A stretch of 64,000 nucleotides of DNA, taken from contig NZ_JHXW01000005.1 in the NCBI RefSeq assembly GCF_000622245.1, positions 62,001 to 126,000 on the forward strand, in the 5' to 3' direction. This DNA comes from Fusobacterium perfoetens ATCC 29250 (GTDB taxonomy: Bacteria > Fusobacteriota > Fusobacteriia > Fusobacteriales > Fusobacteriaceae). The notes beneath the pieces were generated by a model. That model did not search any database, was not told the origin of the DNA, and saw only the letters and a program-made list of their open reading frames with translations. The translations under genes were made by a program, and so were the position numbers. This document shows, piece by piece, positions 35,184 to 43,503 of this stretch (positions are counted from its first letter, which is position 1; each line of letters starts with the position of its first letter).

Positions 35184-35678
35184 TTAATTTTTCTTTAAAA
35201 TTATTTTCTCATTACTTATTAAAGTATTTTTAATTTCTTCTAAATCTGGAGATATATAAGAGTTTCCTATGAGAACTGAATAACCATACACAAAAATCCA
35301 CCAATTTTTTAAATCAAACTCTATATTTTTTTTAGAAAAATCCATAACAATATTTTTTAAAAAATCTTTATTTTTATATACTGATAAAAATATTTTTTTC
35401 TTCTCTTTTGCAAATTTACAAAAACCTATACTTTTATTAACGTATTCATTTTCTGTATAAGAACAATCTACATATTTTTTAATTTCTACAACCAAATGGT
35501 TTATTAATTCTTTTTTTAATTCTTCCATTGATTGATAATAACTATAAATTGGAGTTGTTGAACAATTTACAATCTTAGCAATATTTCTAGCTGTAACTTT
35601 ATCCATTCCCTCTTCTAAAAAAATTTCAAAAGCTTTATTAAAAATTTGTTTTTTACAAAACATCAATTTTCTAGACAT
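35184..35678 (-). CDS. TetR family regulator, distal gene of efflux operon
   Basis: This 164-residue protein begins with a TetR helix-turn-helix: KQIFNKAFEIFLEEGMDKVTARNIAKIVNCSTTPIYSYYQSMEELKKELI (about 8-57). The C-terminal ligand domain is short (about 100 residues). Its first 16 bases overlap the end of the RND pump gene, so it is translated from the efflux mRNA. A second TetR lies upstream of the operon at 41535. Such distal regulators usually give feedback control. Confidence 0.88.
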   Translation of the reverse strand: MSRKLMFCKKQIFNKAFEIFLEEGMDKVTARNIAKIVNCSTTPIYSYYQSMEELKKELINHLVVEIKKYVDCSYTENEYVNKSIGFCKFAKEKKKIFLSVYKNKDFLKNIVMDFSKKNIEFDLKNWWIFVYGYSVLIGNSYISPDLEEIKNTLISNEKIILKKN

Positions 35679-38600
35679 CTTTTTCCTCCAAATCTTCTTG
35701 AATATTTTTTTGATTTTAAGTTTGGTTTTATATTATAAACTACACTATAAATAATAGGAAATATAAATAATGTAAGAATTGTAGAAGCAAAAAGTCCAAA
35801 TATTATTGTAGCTGCCATATCTTTATATAATGGGTCCCAAAGTAAAGGAATCATACCAAAAATTGTTGTTAAAGCAGCAAGTCCTACTGACCTTATTCTA
35901 CTTATAGCTGAATCAATAAGAGCTGTAAATTTATCTTTTTTTAATACATTAATCTCATAATTAATTTCATCAACTAAAACTATTATATTTTTTATCATCA
36001 TTCCTGAAAGAGATATAAAACCTACTATTGACATAAATCCAAAAGTCTTTCCTGTTATTATAAGTCCTGGAGCAATTCCTATCATTGCTAATGGTAAACT
36101 TATAAATATTAAAGTTGCTATTTTCACACTACCAAATAATAATACACAAATTATTAACATCATAAGAGCTGGAACAGGCACAGCTTTCAATAAAGCCATA
36201 TTATTTTTGTCTTGTTCATAATATTCTCCTAACCAATACATTTTATAACCTTTTGGTAAATTTATTTTTTCAATTTCTTTACTAAATTTACTTCTAACTT
36301 CTTCAGCATTAATTCCAACAGGAACATCACATTGAACTATCATTGTTCTTATTCTATTTCTTCTCCATACTTGTCCCTCTTCATATGTTAATTTATCATT
36401 TTCAATTACTGAAGACAAAGATTGAGAAGTGAAATTTGTTCCCCAAATTGGTGTTTGTTTAAGATTATCTATTTGATTTTTTTTATTTTCACTATTTTCT
36501 TTTAAAATTACTGTTACTAAATTATCATTTTCTTTTAATTTTCCAATAGGTAAACCATCTGTTGTTCTCATAAGAGAAGTACTAATATCTAATGGAGAAA
36601 TATTAGCTCTTTTTCCATTTATTTTTGAATAATCTCCTTCCCAAGTTAAAATTTTATTTCTCCAATTTGTTTTTATATTAAGAGCTTCTGGATATTTTTT
36701 CATTATATTTATAGTTTTATTAGAAAGTTCTCTTAAAATTTTTGGGTCTGGTCCAGAAAAAGCTATCTCTATTGGATATTGAGTTGGAATTCCATTAGGA
36801 TATTTTTTTACACTAGTAGTAACTCCTATAATATTTTTTTGAGCATAATCCATAGCTTTTTTCCCTATTATATCAACATCTTTTGTTTTTTTCACATTAA
36901 TTATTAATTGAGCAAAAGATGGATTTGGCATTTCTGGTAAAGTTGCTATATAATATCTTGATGGAGAAGCTCCAACAGTTATTGTTATATCTTTTACCCT
37001 TTCATCTGTTCTTAAATACTCACTTAACTCTTTAGCTTTCTCTTCAACAACTTCTACTTTACTTCCCTCAGGTGCCCACATATTAATAGTAAATCCTTTT
37101 TTATCAGAGTCTGGGAAAAATGTTCTAGGTATTCCTAAAAACATTAAACAAGAAACTACAAAAGCTCCTAATAATACTGTTAAAGTAGTTTTTCTTATCC
37201 TTAATAGAGCATACAATAATCTATGACATTTTTTATAAAATTTTTTTTCTTTTTTAGTTTCTTTTTTTATTGGTTCATTTTCCAAATATAATTTACAATA
37301 TACAGGTGTTTGAGTAAGGCATAAAAACCAACTTAAAATAAGAGAAATTCCTATTATTAAAAAGGCGGAACTTACATATTCTCCAGCATATGTTGGCATA
37401 AAATATGATGGCATAAAAGCTATGGCAGCTATAACTGTAGCTCCTAAAAGTGGTAAAGCTGGTTTATAACAAGCTTCTTTTAAAGCATCTTCCATCTCCA
37501 TTCCCTTATTTCTATTTACTAATACACCATCAACAATAACTATTGAGTTATCAACCAACATTCCCATTGCTATTATAAAAGAACCTAAGGAAACTCTTTG
37601 CATATCTATTTTTAAAATATACATAAAAATTAAAGTTCCCAATATTGAAAGAACTAATCCACTTCCTATTATAAGTCCACTTTTCATTCCCATAGTAAAA
37701 AGTAATACTCCTACAACTGTTACTACTGACATTATAAGATTTAATACAAAATTATTTATTGCAGAGGTTACTAAATCTGGTTGATAATAAATTTTTTCTA
37801 TATTAATTCCTACTGGTAATTTTTCTTTTAATTCTGCTATTTTTTCATCAATTAATTTTCCTGTTTCTACAACATTTGTTCCTGTAACAGGGGAAAGAGA
37901 AATTCCCATTGCCATTTTGTCATTATAATACATTTTTTGATTTATTGGTTCTACATAATCTCTTTTTAATTGTGCTATATCTTTTAATCTTATAATTTCA
38001 TCTGTTCCATTTGGTAATTTTTTAGAAAAAATTACTAAATCACCAAGTTCCTCTATTGTTTTTATTTCATTATTTAATCTTAAATTTACTCTTAAATCTC
38101 CATAGTCAATAGTTCCACCACCTGTGATAAGATTTTGAGATAAAAGAGCTAAACTTATACTTTTATCACTTATTCCCATTGAATTGATTTTTTCTCTATC
38201 TATTATAACTTCAATGGCATCTGTTGGTTTTCCAAATTGAGCAACTTGAGCTATTCCTTTTATAGAATTTAATTCTTTTGTTATATATTCAGTGTATCTT
38301 TTTAATTCTGAATAAGTATAACCATCACTTGTAACAGCTAAAAACATTCCATAAACAGCTCCATAATCATCTAATACAATACTTGGAACAACTCCCAAAG
38401 GTAAGTTTAATTGAGCATCTGAAACTTTTCTTCTCACATTATCCCAATATTGTTCTACTTTATCACTATCTATTCCCTCATCTAATTTAATTTTTACTTC
38501 TGAATATCCTGGTTTTGAAACACTTTGAAGATAATCTATATTAGGAATTTTATTTAGTGCTTCTTCTATTTTATCTGTGACATTTAGTTCTACAGTATGA

Positions 38601-38767
38601 GCATCAGCCTGTGGATAAAGAGTAATTACTAAAGCTTCTTTTATTTTAAATTCAGGGTCTTCTAATTTTCCAAGTCTAATATAAGAAAAAATTCCACCTA
38701 TAAATAATATAAAAACTAAAAACCTTATAACTATTGTATTTTTTATTGAATAATCTGTCATTTTCAT
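35663..38767 (-). CDS. RND family multidrug efflux transporter
   Basis: This 1034-residue inner-membrane pump (AcrB/HAE1 class) uses proton import to expel drugs. The start at ATG 38767 is chosen because AGGTGA lies 5 bases upstream; an in-frame GTG lies within that site. The N-terminal segment KNTIVIRFLVFILFIGGIFSYIRLGKLEDPEF and TM4 motif GMLVDNSIVIVDGVLV (about 392-407) with its proton-relay Asp are clear. GAFVVSCLMFLGIPRTFFPDSDKKGF starts the second half. It sits between the adaptor gene and a TetR gene. It resembles the Firmicute/fusobacterial HAE1 types more than E. coli AcrB. Confidence 0.95.
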   Translation of the reverse strand: MKMTDYSIKNTIVIRFLVFILFIGGIFSYIRLGKLEDPEFKIKEALVITLYPQADAHTVELNVTDKIEEALNKIPNIDYLQSVSKPGYSEVKIKLDEGIDSDKVEQYWDNVRRKVSDAQLNLPLGVVPSIVLDDYGAVYGMFLAVTSDGYTYSELKRYTEYITKELNSIKGIAQVAQFGKPTDAIEVIIDREKINSMGISDKSISLALLSQNLITGGGTIDYGDLRVNLRLNNEIKTIEELGDLVIFSKKLPNGTDEIIRLKDIAQLKRDYVEPINQKMYYNDKMAMGISLSPVTGTNVVETGKLIDEKIAELKEKLPVGINIEKIYYQPDLVTSAINNFVLNLIMSVVTVVGVLLFTMGMKSGLIIGSGLVLSILGTLIFMYILKIDMQRVSLGSFIIAMGMLVDNSIVIVDGVLVNRNKGMEMEDALKEACYKPALPLLGATVIAAIAFMPSYFMPTYAGEYVSSAFLIIGISLILSWFLCLTQTPVYCKLYLENEPIKKETKKEKKFYKKCHRLLYALLRIRKTTLTVLLGAFVVSCLMFLGIPRTFFPDSDKKGFTINMWAPEGSKVEVVEEKAKELSEYLRTDERVKDITITVGASPSRYYIATLPEMPNPSFAQLIINVKKTKDVDIIGKKAMDYAQKNIIGVTTSVKKYPNGIPTQYPIEIAFSGPDPKILRELSNKTINIMKKYPEALNIKTNWRNKILTWEGDYSKINGKRANISPLDISTSLMRTTDGLPIGKLKENDNLVTVILKENSENKKNQIDNLKQTPIWGTNFTSQSLSSVIENDKLTYEEGQVWRRNRIRTMIVQCDVPVGINAEEVRSKFSKEIEKINLPKGYKMYWLGEYYEQDKNNMALLKAVPVPALMMLIICVLLFGSVKIATLIFISLPLAMIGIAPGLIITGKTFGFMSIVGFISLSGMMIKNIIVLVDEINYEINVLKKDKFTALIDSAISRIRSVGLAALTTIFGMIPLLWDPLYKDMAATIIFGLFASTILTLFIFPIIYSVVYNIKPNLKSKKYSRRFGGKRCLEN

Positions 38768-38776
38768 ATAAATCAC

Positions 38777-39901
38777 CTATAAAACTTTTCCTATATTTGT
38801 TTTTGAAAATGATTCTAAAAGTTCTACTTGTTGATTATTGCTTAATTCATGAACTCCTCTTGAGACTACTTTATCTCCTATATTTAATCCTTTTACTATT
38901 ACTTTTCCATTTGAATAAGGAGAGATTATTTTTATATTTTTTTCATTAACAACACCATTTGAATAAATCCATACTTTTGTTTGATTATCTCTTTCAAAAA
39001 TAGATTCAATAGGTATTATCATTCCTCTAGCTTTTTCATTTTCAAAATCTATTTTTACAATTCCTTGAGAATCTACAGGAATATCTATATTTTCTTCTAA
39101 AAATTTAAAAACCACAGGATAACTTAAATTTATTACTCCCTTAACCTTTCCAATTTCAATAATTTCTATATCTTTTTCTATATCATTATATAAAAATTTT
39201 CCATTAGATATTTTTGAAAATTCTTTTATTTCATTTTCTGAGATATTTATTTTTATCCTTTTATCATCTAAAGATGAGATTTTTACAATAGGTTGCCCTG
39301 CTCCTACTATAGACCCTTCATCACAAAATTTACTACTTATATATCCATCATAAGGGGCTACTAATACTGTATCTTTAAGTTGATTTTTAGCATTTTCCAA
39401 TCCTTTTAGTGCTTCTTGATATTGAGCAAAAGAAGCTTTCTCCCCAGCTATTGCTGATTTTACTTTAGCTACTGCCTCATCATAAGATTTTTTAGGTAAA
39501 TTTTTTGTTTTATAAAGTTTTTCTATTCTTGTAAATTGTTGTTTTGCATTTTCACTAATAGCTTTAGAAGAATTATACCCATTCTCAGCCATTATAACTT
39601 TATTTTTATAGATTTCTTCCTGTATTTTATAATCTCTTTTATCTAGTTCTCCTATTATCTCTCCTTTTTTTATAAAACTTCCAACTTCTACATTTAATTT
39701 TTCAAGTGGACCAGCTATTTTAAAAGCTAATGATGTCTCACTTTTAGCTGATACAATTCCAGGATATTCTTTTACTATTTCATTAGATATAGTTTTTACA
39801 TTAAATACTTCTACAGGTCTTATTAAAGTTTTAGCTTCTTCCTCTTTGCACCCTACTATAAAAATTAATAAAAATCCTATTAATAAAAACTTATTTTTCA
39901 T
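38777..39901 (-). CDS. Periplasmic adaptor (HlyD/AcrA type) lipoprotein of the efflux operon
   Basis: This 374-residue protein has a lipoprotein signal with lipobox IVGC (about 15-18). The biotinyl-lipoyl-like domain (AGPLEKLNVEVGSFIKKGEIIGELDKRDYKIQ, about 68-99), a coiled-coil hairpin (about 100-175) and the beta-barrel VAPYDGYISSKFCDEGSIVGAGQPIVKISS (about 182-212) follow in order. It joins the RND pump to the outer-membrane channel. It overlaps the channel gene end by one base and is followed by the pump 9 bases later. Confidence 0.94.
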   Translation of the reverse strand: MKNKFLLIGFLLIFIVGCKEEEAKTLIRPVEVFNVKTISNEIVKEYPGIVSAKSETSLAFKIAGPLEKLNVEVGSFIKKGEIIGELDKRDYKIQEEIYKNKVIMAENGYNSSKAISENAKQQFTRIEKLYKTKNLPKKSYDEAVAKVKSAIAGEKASFAQYQEALKGLENAKNQLKDTVLVAPYDGYISSKFCDEGSIVGAGQPIVKISSLDDKRIKINISENEIKEFSKISNGKFLYNDIEKDIEIIEIGKVKGVINLSYPVVFKFLEENIDIPVDSQGIVKIDFENEKARGMIIPIESIFERDNQTKVWIYSNGVVNEKNIKIISPYSNGKVIVKGLNIGDKVVSRGVHELSNNQQVELLESFSKTNIGKVL

Positions 39902-41304
39902 TATTTTACTTCCTCCTCAAAAGGATTTTCTCCCATAACTATTTTTAATGTTCCAACTGCCATTTCATATTGATATTTTGCTTTTTCTCTATCACTAAAA
40001 GCTTTTTCATAATCTGCTAAAGCTTTGTAATATTCCTCATTATCTATTAAATCTACTTCTTTTTCTGTCTTTTTTTGTTTTAATTTTCCTTTTTCAGAAT
40101 CAAAATTCATATTAGCTATTTTTAAAATTTCTTGAGCATTTTCTACATTTTTATAAGCTTTTGCAGTTTCTAAAATAGTTGTCATATACTCTTTTTCTAA
40201 TTTTAATTCCCCTATTTTTTGATTTCTCACTGCTTTTTTATATTCATTAATATTTCTAAATCCATTAAATATACTTACAATTCCTGAAACATTCCCATAT
40301 AAAAAGTCTGAATCCATTAAAATTTCATTGCTATTATTTTCATAACCTCCACCTAAAACAATCTTAGGTAAAAAATTTGATATGGCTATCTTCTTAATAT
40401 CTTCTCCTATGTTTTTTTGTTCTTCAGTAATTATTAATTTTTCATTTTGATTTATAGCTTTATATATACATTCATCTAAAGAAGATAATTTTTTTATATT
40501 AGAATCTATATTTTCTAATCTTATATCTATTGACATATCCATATTTAAAGTTCTTTTTAAAGCTATCTTTGCTATATATAAATCTCTTTGATTTTTATTT
40601 AATAAAAACTCTTTTGTTGCTACTAAAGTTTTTGCTTTTTCTAATTCCCAAGGTAATACACTACCAACTTTTAATGAAACTTCTGCTTTTCTCTGAAATT
40701 CTTTAGCTGATTTTAATTGATTTTTTAAAGCTTCTTGTTCTGATTCTAAAGCAAGTATATAATAATATTCCCCCATAACTTGTAATTGCAACATTTTATC
40801 TGCTAACTCTTCCACAATCTGTGAAATATTTTCTCCTTTTTTTCTAGCACTATATAAATACCAAGTAGATGGAACAAATACAGGAATTTGAGCATTTATT
40901 CCATAAGTATAGAAAGATTTATCAACTGCTCTCATTCCTAAAATATCAGGTAATCCAAATTGACTACCTAGTCCATAAGTATTTACCCCAATATTTATAT
41001 CATCATCTAATTTTGTATATCCTCCACCAAAATTAATTGAGGGTAAAAAATTACTGAAAGCTATTTTTCTATCTAAAGTTGAAATTTCACTTTCTAGTCT
41101 TTTAATCTCTAAATCTAAATTTCTCTCTCTGGCTGTTAATATAGCTTCTGCAACAGAAATATCTTGTATATAATTTTTAGGAACTTCTGTATTTTTATTT
41201 TCTATTTTAGGTTTATTTTTTTCTAAATTTATATTTTTTTCAGGTTGATTATTAGAGCATCCTATTATAAAAATACAAGATATCATTAATAAAAACTTTT
41301 TCAT
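39901..41304 (-). CDS. TolC-type outer-membrane efflux lipoprotein
   Basis: This 467-residue protein has a lipobox (FIIGC, about 12-16) and two OEP repeats, each with long helices and a short beta segment: DISVAEAILTARERNLDLEIKRLESEIS, NFLPSINFGGGYTKL, then LDECIYKAINQNEKLIITEEQ and NFLPKIVLGGGYENN. It forms the outer-membrane channel of the RND system. It is the first gene of the operon, following a consensus promoter with repeated AGTCTA sites near its start. Confidence 0.93.
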   Translation of the reverse strand: MKKFLLMISCIFIIGCSNNQPEKNINLEKNKPKIENKNTEVPKNYIQDISVAEAILTARERNLDLEIKRLESEISTLDRKIAFSNFLPSINFGGGYTKLDDDINIGVNTYGLGSQFGLPDILGMRAVDKSFYTYGINAQIPVFVPSTWYLYSARKKGENISQIVEELADKMLQLQVMGEYYYILALESEQEALKNQLKSAKEFQRKAEVSLKVGSVLPWELEKAKTLVATKEFLLNKNQRDLYIAKIALKRTLNMDMSIDIRLENIDSNIKKLSSLDECIYKAINQNEKLIITEEQKNIGEDIKKIAISNFLPKIVLGGGYENNSNEILMDSDFLYGNVSGIVSIFNGFRNINEYKKAVRNQKIGELKLEKEYMTTILETAKAYKNVENAQEILKIANMNFDSEKGKLKQKKTEKEVDLIDNEEYYKALADYEKAFSDREKAKYQYEMAVGTLKIVMGENPFEEEVK

Positions 41305-41331
41305 TTTTCCTCCTTTTTTTGTAAACCATAT

Positions 41332-41352
41332 AGTCTATTTTTAGCAAGTCTA
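41332..41352. promoter_or_regulatory. Candidate TetR operator of the efflux operon
   Basis: AGTCTA occurs at 41332-41337 and 41347-41352, directly downstream of the -10 element; a third copy lies at 41455-41460. Direct repeats rather than a palindrome, so the binding protein is not certain. Confidence 0.4.
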
Positions 41353-41380
41353 ATATACTACTTTTTTGTTTTTTTGTCAA
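41352..41380 (-). promoter_or_regulatory. Promoter of the efflux operon
   Basis: On the minus strand, TTGACA (plus 41375-41380), 17-base spacer, TATATT (plus 41352-41357). Confidence 0.7.
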
Positions 41381-41476
41381 TTATTTTTTCTTATTTTATA
41401 ATACTTTTTTTTATTTTTTATATATTATTATATTTTTTTATTTAAAAACTATAAAGTCTAAAATTAAATAAAAAAT

Positions 41477-41507
41477 AAAGACTATTACAAACTTTGTAAT
41501 AGTCTTT
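41477..41507 (-). terminator. Terminator after the upstream tetR gene
   Basis: A perfect 15-bp inverted repeat around a single C: AAAGACTATTACAAA / TTTGTAATAGTCTTT. Minus-strand continuation is ATTTTTTATTT. Confidence 0.85.
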
Positions 41508-41534
41508 AAAAATTTTTACTATTTAATTTTTATT

Positions 41535-42155
41535 TTAATCATTTTTTACAATTCCATATAATAATATATCTAACCATTTTTCTATATTCTCATCATATTC
41601 TTCAAATACTTTTTCTATATCCCCTATTTCCTGTACTTTTTTATGTAATCTTTCATTTAGTCCATTTTGAGTGAATTCGATAAAAGTAATAATATCTTCT
41701 ATTTTTAAATTTTCCCTAATTTTCATTTTTAAAAGATTTTTTCTAGCAAAATTAAAGGTAAATTCATCAAATTCTTTTTTTATATTTGCTATTTCATTAG
41801 CAAGATGTTTAGGCTCTCCTATTAAAGTATTAAAAAATATTTTTTGCATATTTGGATATTTAGTAAAAAACTTATATCTTATTTCTAAAAAAGTTTTTAT
41901 ACACTCTCTCCAACCTAAATCTTCATTTAAATTTTCCTTATAATAATCTACCATTAAATCAAAACAATATTTTACACATAAAAGATAAAGTTCATCTTTA
42001 TCTTTGAAATAATGATACATAACTCCTTTTGATATTTTTCCAATTTCACAAATTCTATTTATAGAAGATTTATCATAACTATAATTTCCAAACTCCTCTA
42101 AAGCAGCCTGAAATATTTTATATTGTGATATTGTATTTTTTTCTTTTTGTCTCAT
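41535..42155 (-). CDS. TetR/AcrR family regulator upstream of efflux operon
   Basis: This 206-residue protein has an N-terminal TetR helix-turn-helix (KIFQAALEEFGNYSYDKSSINRICEIGKISKGVMYHYFKDKDELYLLC, about 13-60) and a full-length ligand domain (about 65-206). It lies just upstream of the tolC-adaptor-RND operon and is transcribed toward it, with a strong terminator between. It probably represses that operon and is released by a pump substrate; this is inferred from position. Confidence 0.9.
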   Translation of the reverse strand: MRQKEKNTISQYKIFQAALEEFGNYSYDKSSINRICEIGKISKGVMYHYFKDKDELYLLCVKYCFDLMVDYYKENLNEDLGWRECIKTFLEIRYKFFTKYPNMQKIFFNTLIGEPKHLANEIANIKKEFDEFTFNFARKNLLKMKIRENLKIEDIITFIEFTQNGLNERLHKKVQEIGDIEKVFEEYDENIEKWLDILLYGIVKND

Positions 42156-42206
42156 AAATATTCTCCTAATTATAATTATTTCTCCAATTAATTCTATATA
42201 ACTTTA

Positions 42207-43019
42207 CTATTCTTCTAAAAATATTTTTCTTAAATACTTAGCTTCTCCATCTTCATCTGTAGTCAAAATTATTTCATTATTAGGTAAAGCTTTTTTTAAC
42301 TTCTCACTTCCATTACCCATAATTAATCCTTTTCCTACAACACTTAACATTTCTTCATCATTAAGTCCATCTCCAAAAGCTATTGTTTCAGATAATTTAA
42401 ATCCTCCTTTATCCAATATTTCTTTTAAAGTTTTACCTTTTGATACATTTTTTCTCATAATTTCTAAACATATATCTAAAGAAGCTGTAATAGTTACCTC
42501 TTCTTTCAATATAGGATTTTCTCTTATCTTTCTTTCTAATTTTTCTATTTTTTTCACATTATCTGATATAAAACAAAATTTTAATACATCTTTTTTATCA
42601 AAAGTTTTAAAATCTACTACATTAGGAGCAAATCCTGACTCTTTATGATATTCTTCAAATTCAGGAAGATATTTTTCTACATACCAACCATCATTCGTAT
42701 AAATATTTACTGAAATATCCTCTTCTATTTTTAAATTCAATAATTCTTTAATTATTTTTTCATCCATTAGATGTTCAATTAAAATTTCTCCTTTTTCATT
42801 GTGTGCATTAGTTCCATTAGATGATATTAAATAAGATTCACTACCTAATTGTTTCATAAAACAAGAAGCATCTATAAAATGTCTTCCTGTTGCTATTATA
42901 AATTTTATTCCTTTTTTTTCTATTATTTCTTTTATTGTTTCTTTTGTATAATCTGAAATCTCGTGCTTTGAATTTAAAAGCGTTCCATCTAAATCACTTA
43001 CTACTACTTTATATTTCAT
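42207..43019 (-). CDS. Cof-type HAD-IIB family phosphatase
   Basis: This 270-residue cytoplasmic phosphatase has the HAD motifs: DLDGTLLN (residues 9-16) with the nucleophile Asp, FIIATGR (motif II), the Lys in NVSKGKTLKEILD, and AFGDGLNDEEML with the metal-binding Asp pair. The cap (about 85-195) is of type C2B. Such enzymes act on sugar phosphates, flavin or pyridoxal phosphates. The substrate is unknown. It is divergent from the selenoprotein gene at 43141. Confidence 0.92.
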   Translation of the reverse strand: MKYKVVVSDLDGTLLNSKHEISDYTKETIKEIIEKKGIKFIIATGRHFIDASCFMKQLGSESYLISSNGTNAHNEKGEILIEHLMDEKIIKELLNLKIEEDISVNIYTNDGWYVEKYLPEFEEYHKESGFAPNVVDFKTFDKKDVLKFCFISDNVKKIEKLERKIRENPILKEEVTITASLDICLEIMRKNVSKGKTLKEILDKGGFKLSETIAFGDGLNDEEMLSVVGKGLIMGNGSEKLKKALPNNEIILTTDEDGEAKYLRKIFLEE

Positions 43020-43107
43020 TTTCCTCTCCTTTTTCTTTTCCCACTATAATTATATATTAGAATAAAAAATAATTCAATAATTAAAAATATTCAGAAAAAT
43101 TTTATGG

Positions 43108-43113
43108 TATAAT
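43108..43113 (+). promoter_or_regulatory. -10 element of the selenoprotein gene
   Basis: TATAAT 43108-43113, 28 bases before GTG 43141. No convincing -35 at the usual distance. Confidence 0.45.
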
Positions 43114-43140
43114 ATATAAAAAGTTATAAAGGAGGTAAAT

Positions 43141-43452
43141 GTGAAAATAGAAATTACTGAAAGAGTTTTAAAATATGCTAAAAAAAATAATCTCATTGGT
43201 ATTTGTTTAAAAAGAGAAACATTAGCTTTTGGCTGAGCTGGATGTCGTGATGTGATTCAGGGTGAATTCATTAAACATATTTCTGATATGGAAAAAAGAG
43301 AGATTGAATATATCAACGAAGATGTTAATGGAATAAAAGTGTTTATTCCAATTTATTTAAAAAATTTAAAATATATTAAAATAAGTTGTAATTTTGTAAG
43401 TGTTTTTACATCTGGTATGGTATTAGATGTAGAGGGATATGAAAAAATATAA
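43141..43452 (+). CDS. HesB/IscA-like selenoprotein (in-frame TGA at codon 32)
   Basis: GTG 43141 follows GGAGGT with a 4-base gap. The frame runs 103 codons to TAA 43452 with one TGA at 43234-43236 (codon 32). Reading TGA as selenocysteine (U) gives LAFGUAGCRDV at residues 28-38. This resembles the first motif of HesB/IscA proteins (GGCSG), where U takes the place of the first cluster-ligand Cys. The C-terminal part (NGIKVFIPIYLKNL, then FTSGMVLDVEG) fits the end of that fold, but the CGCG tail is absent. Other Cys residues are 22, 35 and 83. The codons at 43231-43269 are locally G+C-rich (20 of 39 bases). A hairpin with G in the first two loop positions follows the TGA. HesB-like selenoproteins are a known group in anaerobes; substrate and role are not established. 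A GTG start and a stop-codon reading would hide this gene from ordinary callers. Confidence 0.75.
43253..43270 (+). promoter_or_regulatory. Candidate bacterial SECIS hairpin
   Basis: TGATTC 43253-43258 pairs with GAATTCA 43264-43270 with one bulged base; loop AGGGT at 43259-43263 has G at its second position and lies 22 bases after the TGA. Loop size, spacing and early-G match the known bacterial SECIS rules. The stem is short. An alternative pairing CTGGAT/ATTCAG nearer the TGA is possible. Confidence 0.55.
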
Positions 43453-43467
43453 ATAATTTTATAAAAA

Positions 43468-43502
43468 AGGCTATTGTATATTTACAATAGCCTCCCTTTT
43501 TT
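43468..43502. terminator. Terminator after the selenoprotein gene
   Basis: AGGCTATTGTA 43468-43478 / TACAATAGCCT 43483-43493, TATT loop, T-run beyond. It also ends the minus-strand gene at 43504. Confidence 0.9.
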
Positions 43503-43503
43503 A

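Noticed and set aside
43252..43452. A separate 66-residue gene beginning just after the TGA
   Set aside because: It has no ribosome site and its frame is continuous with the upstream codons through the TGA; the selenoprotein reading explains both halves.
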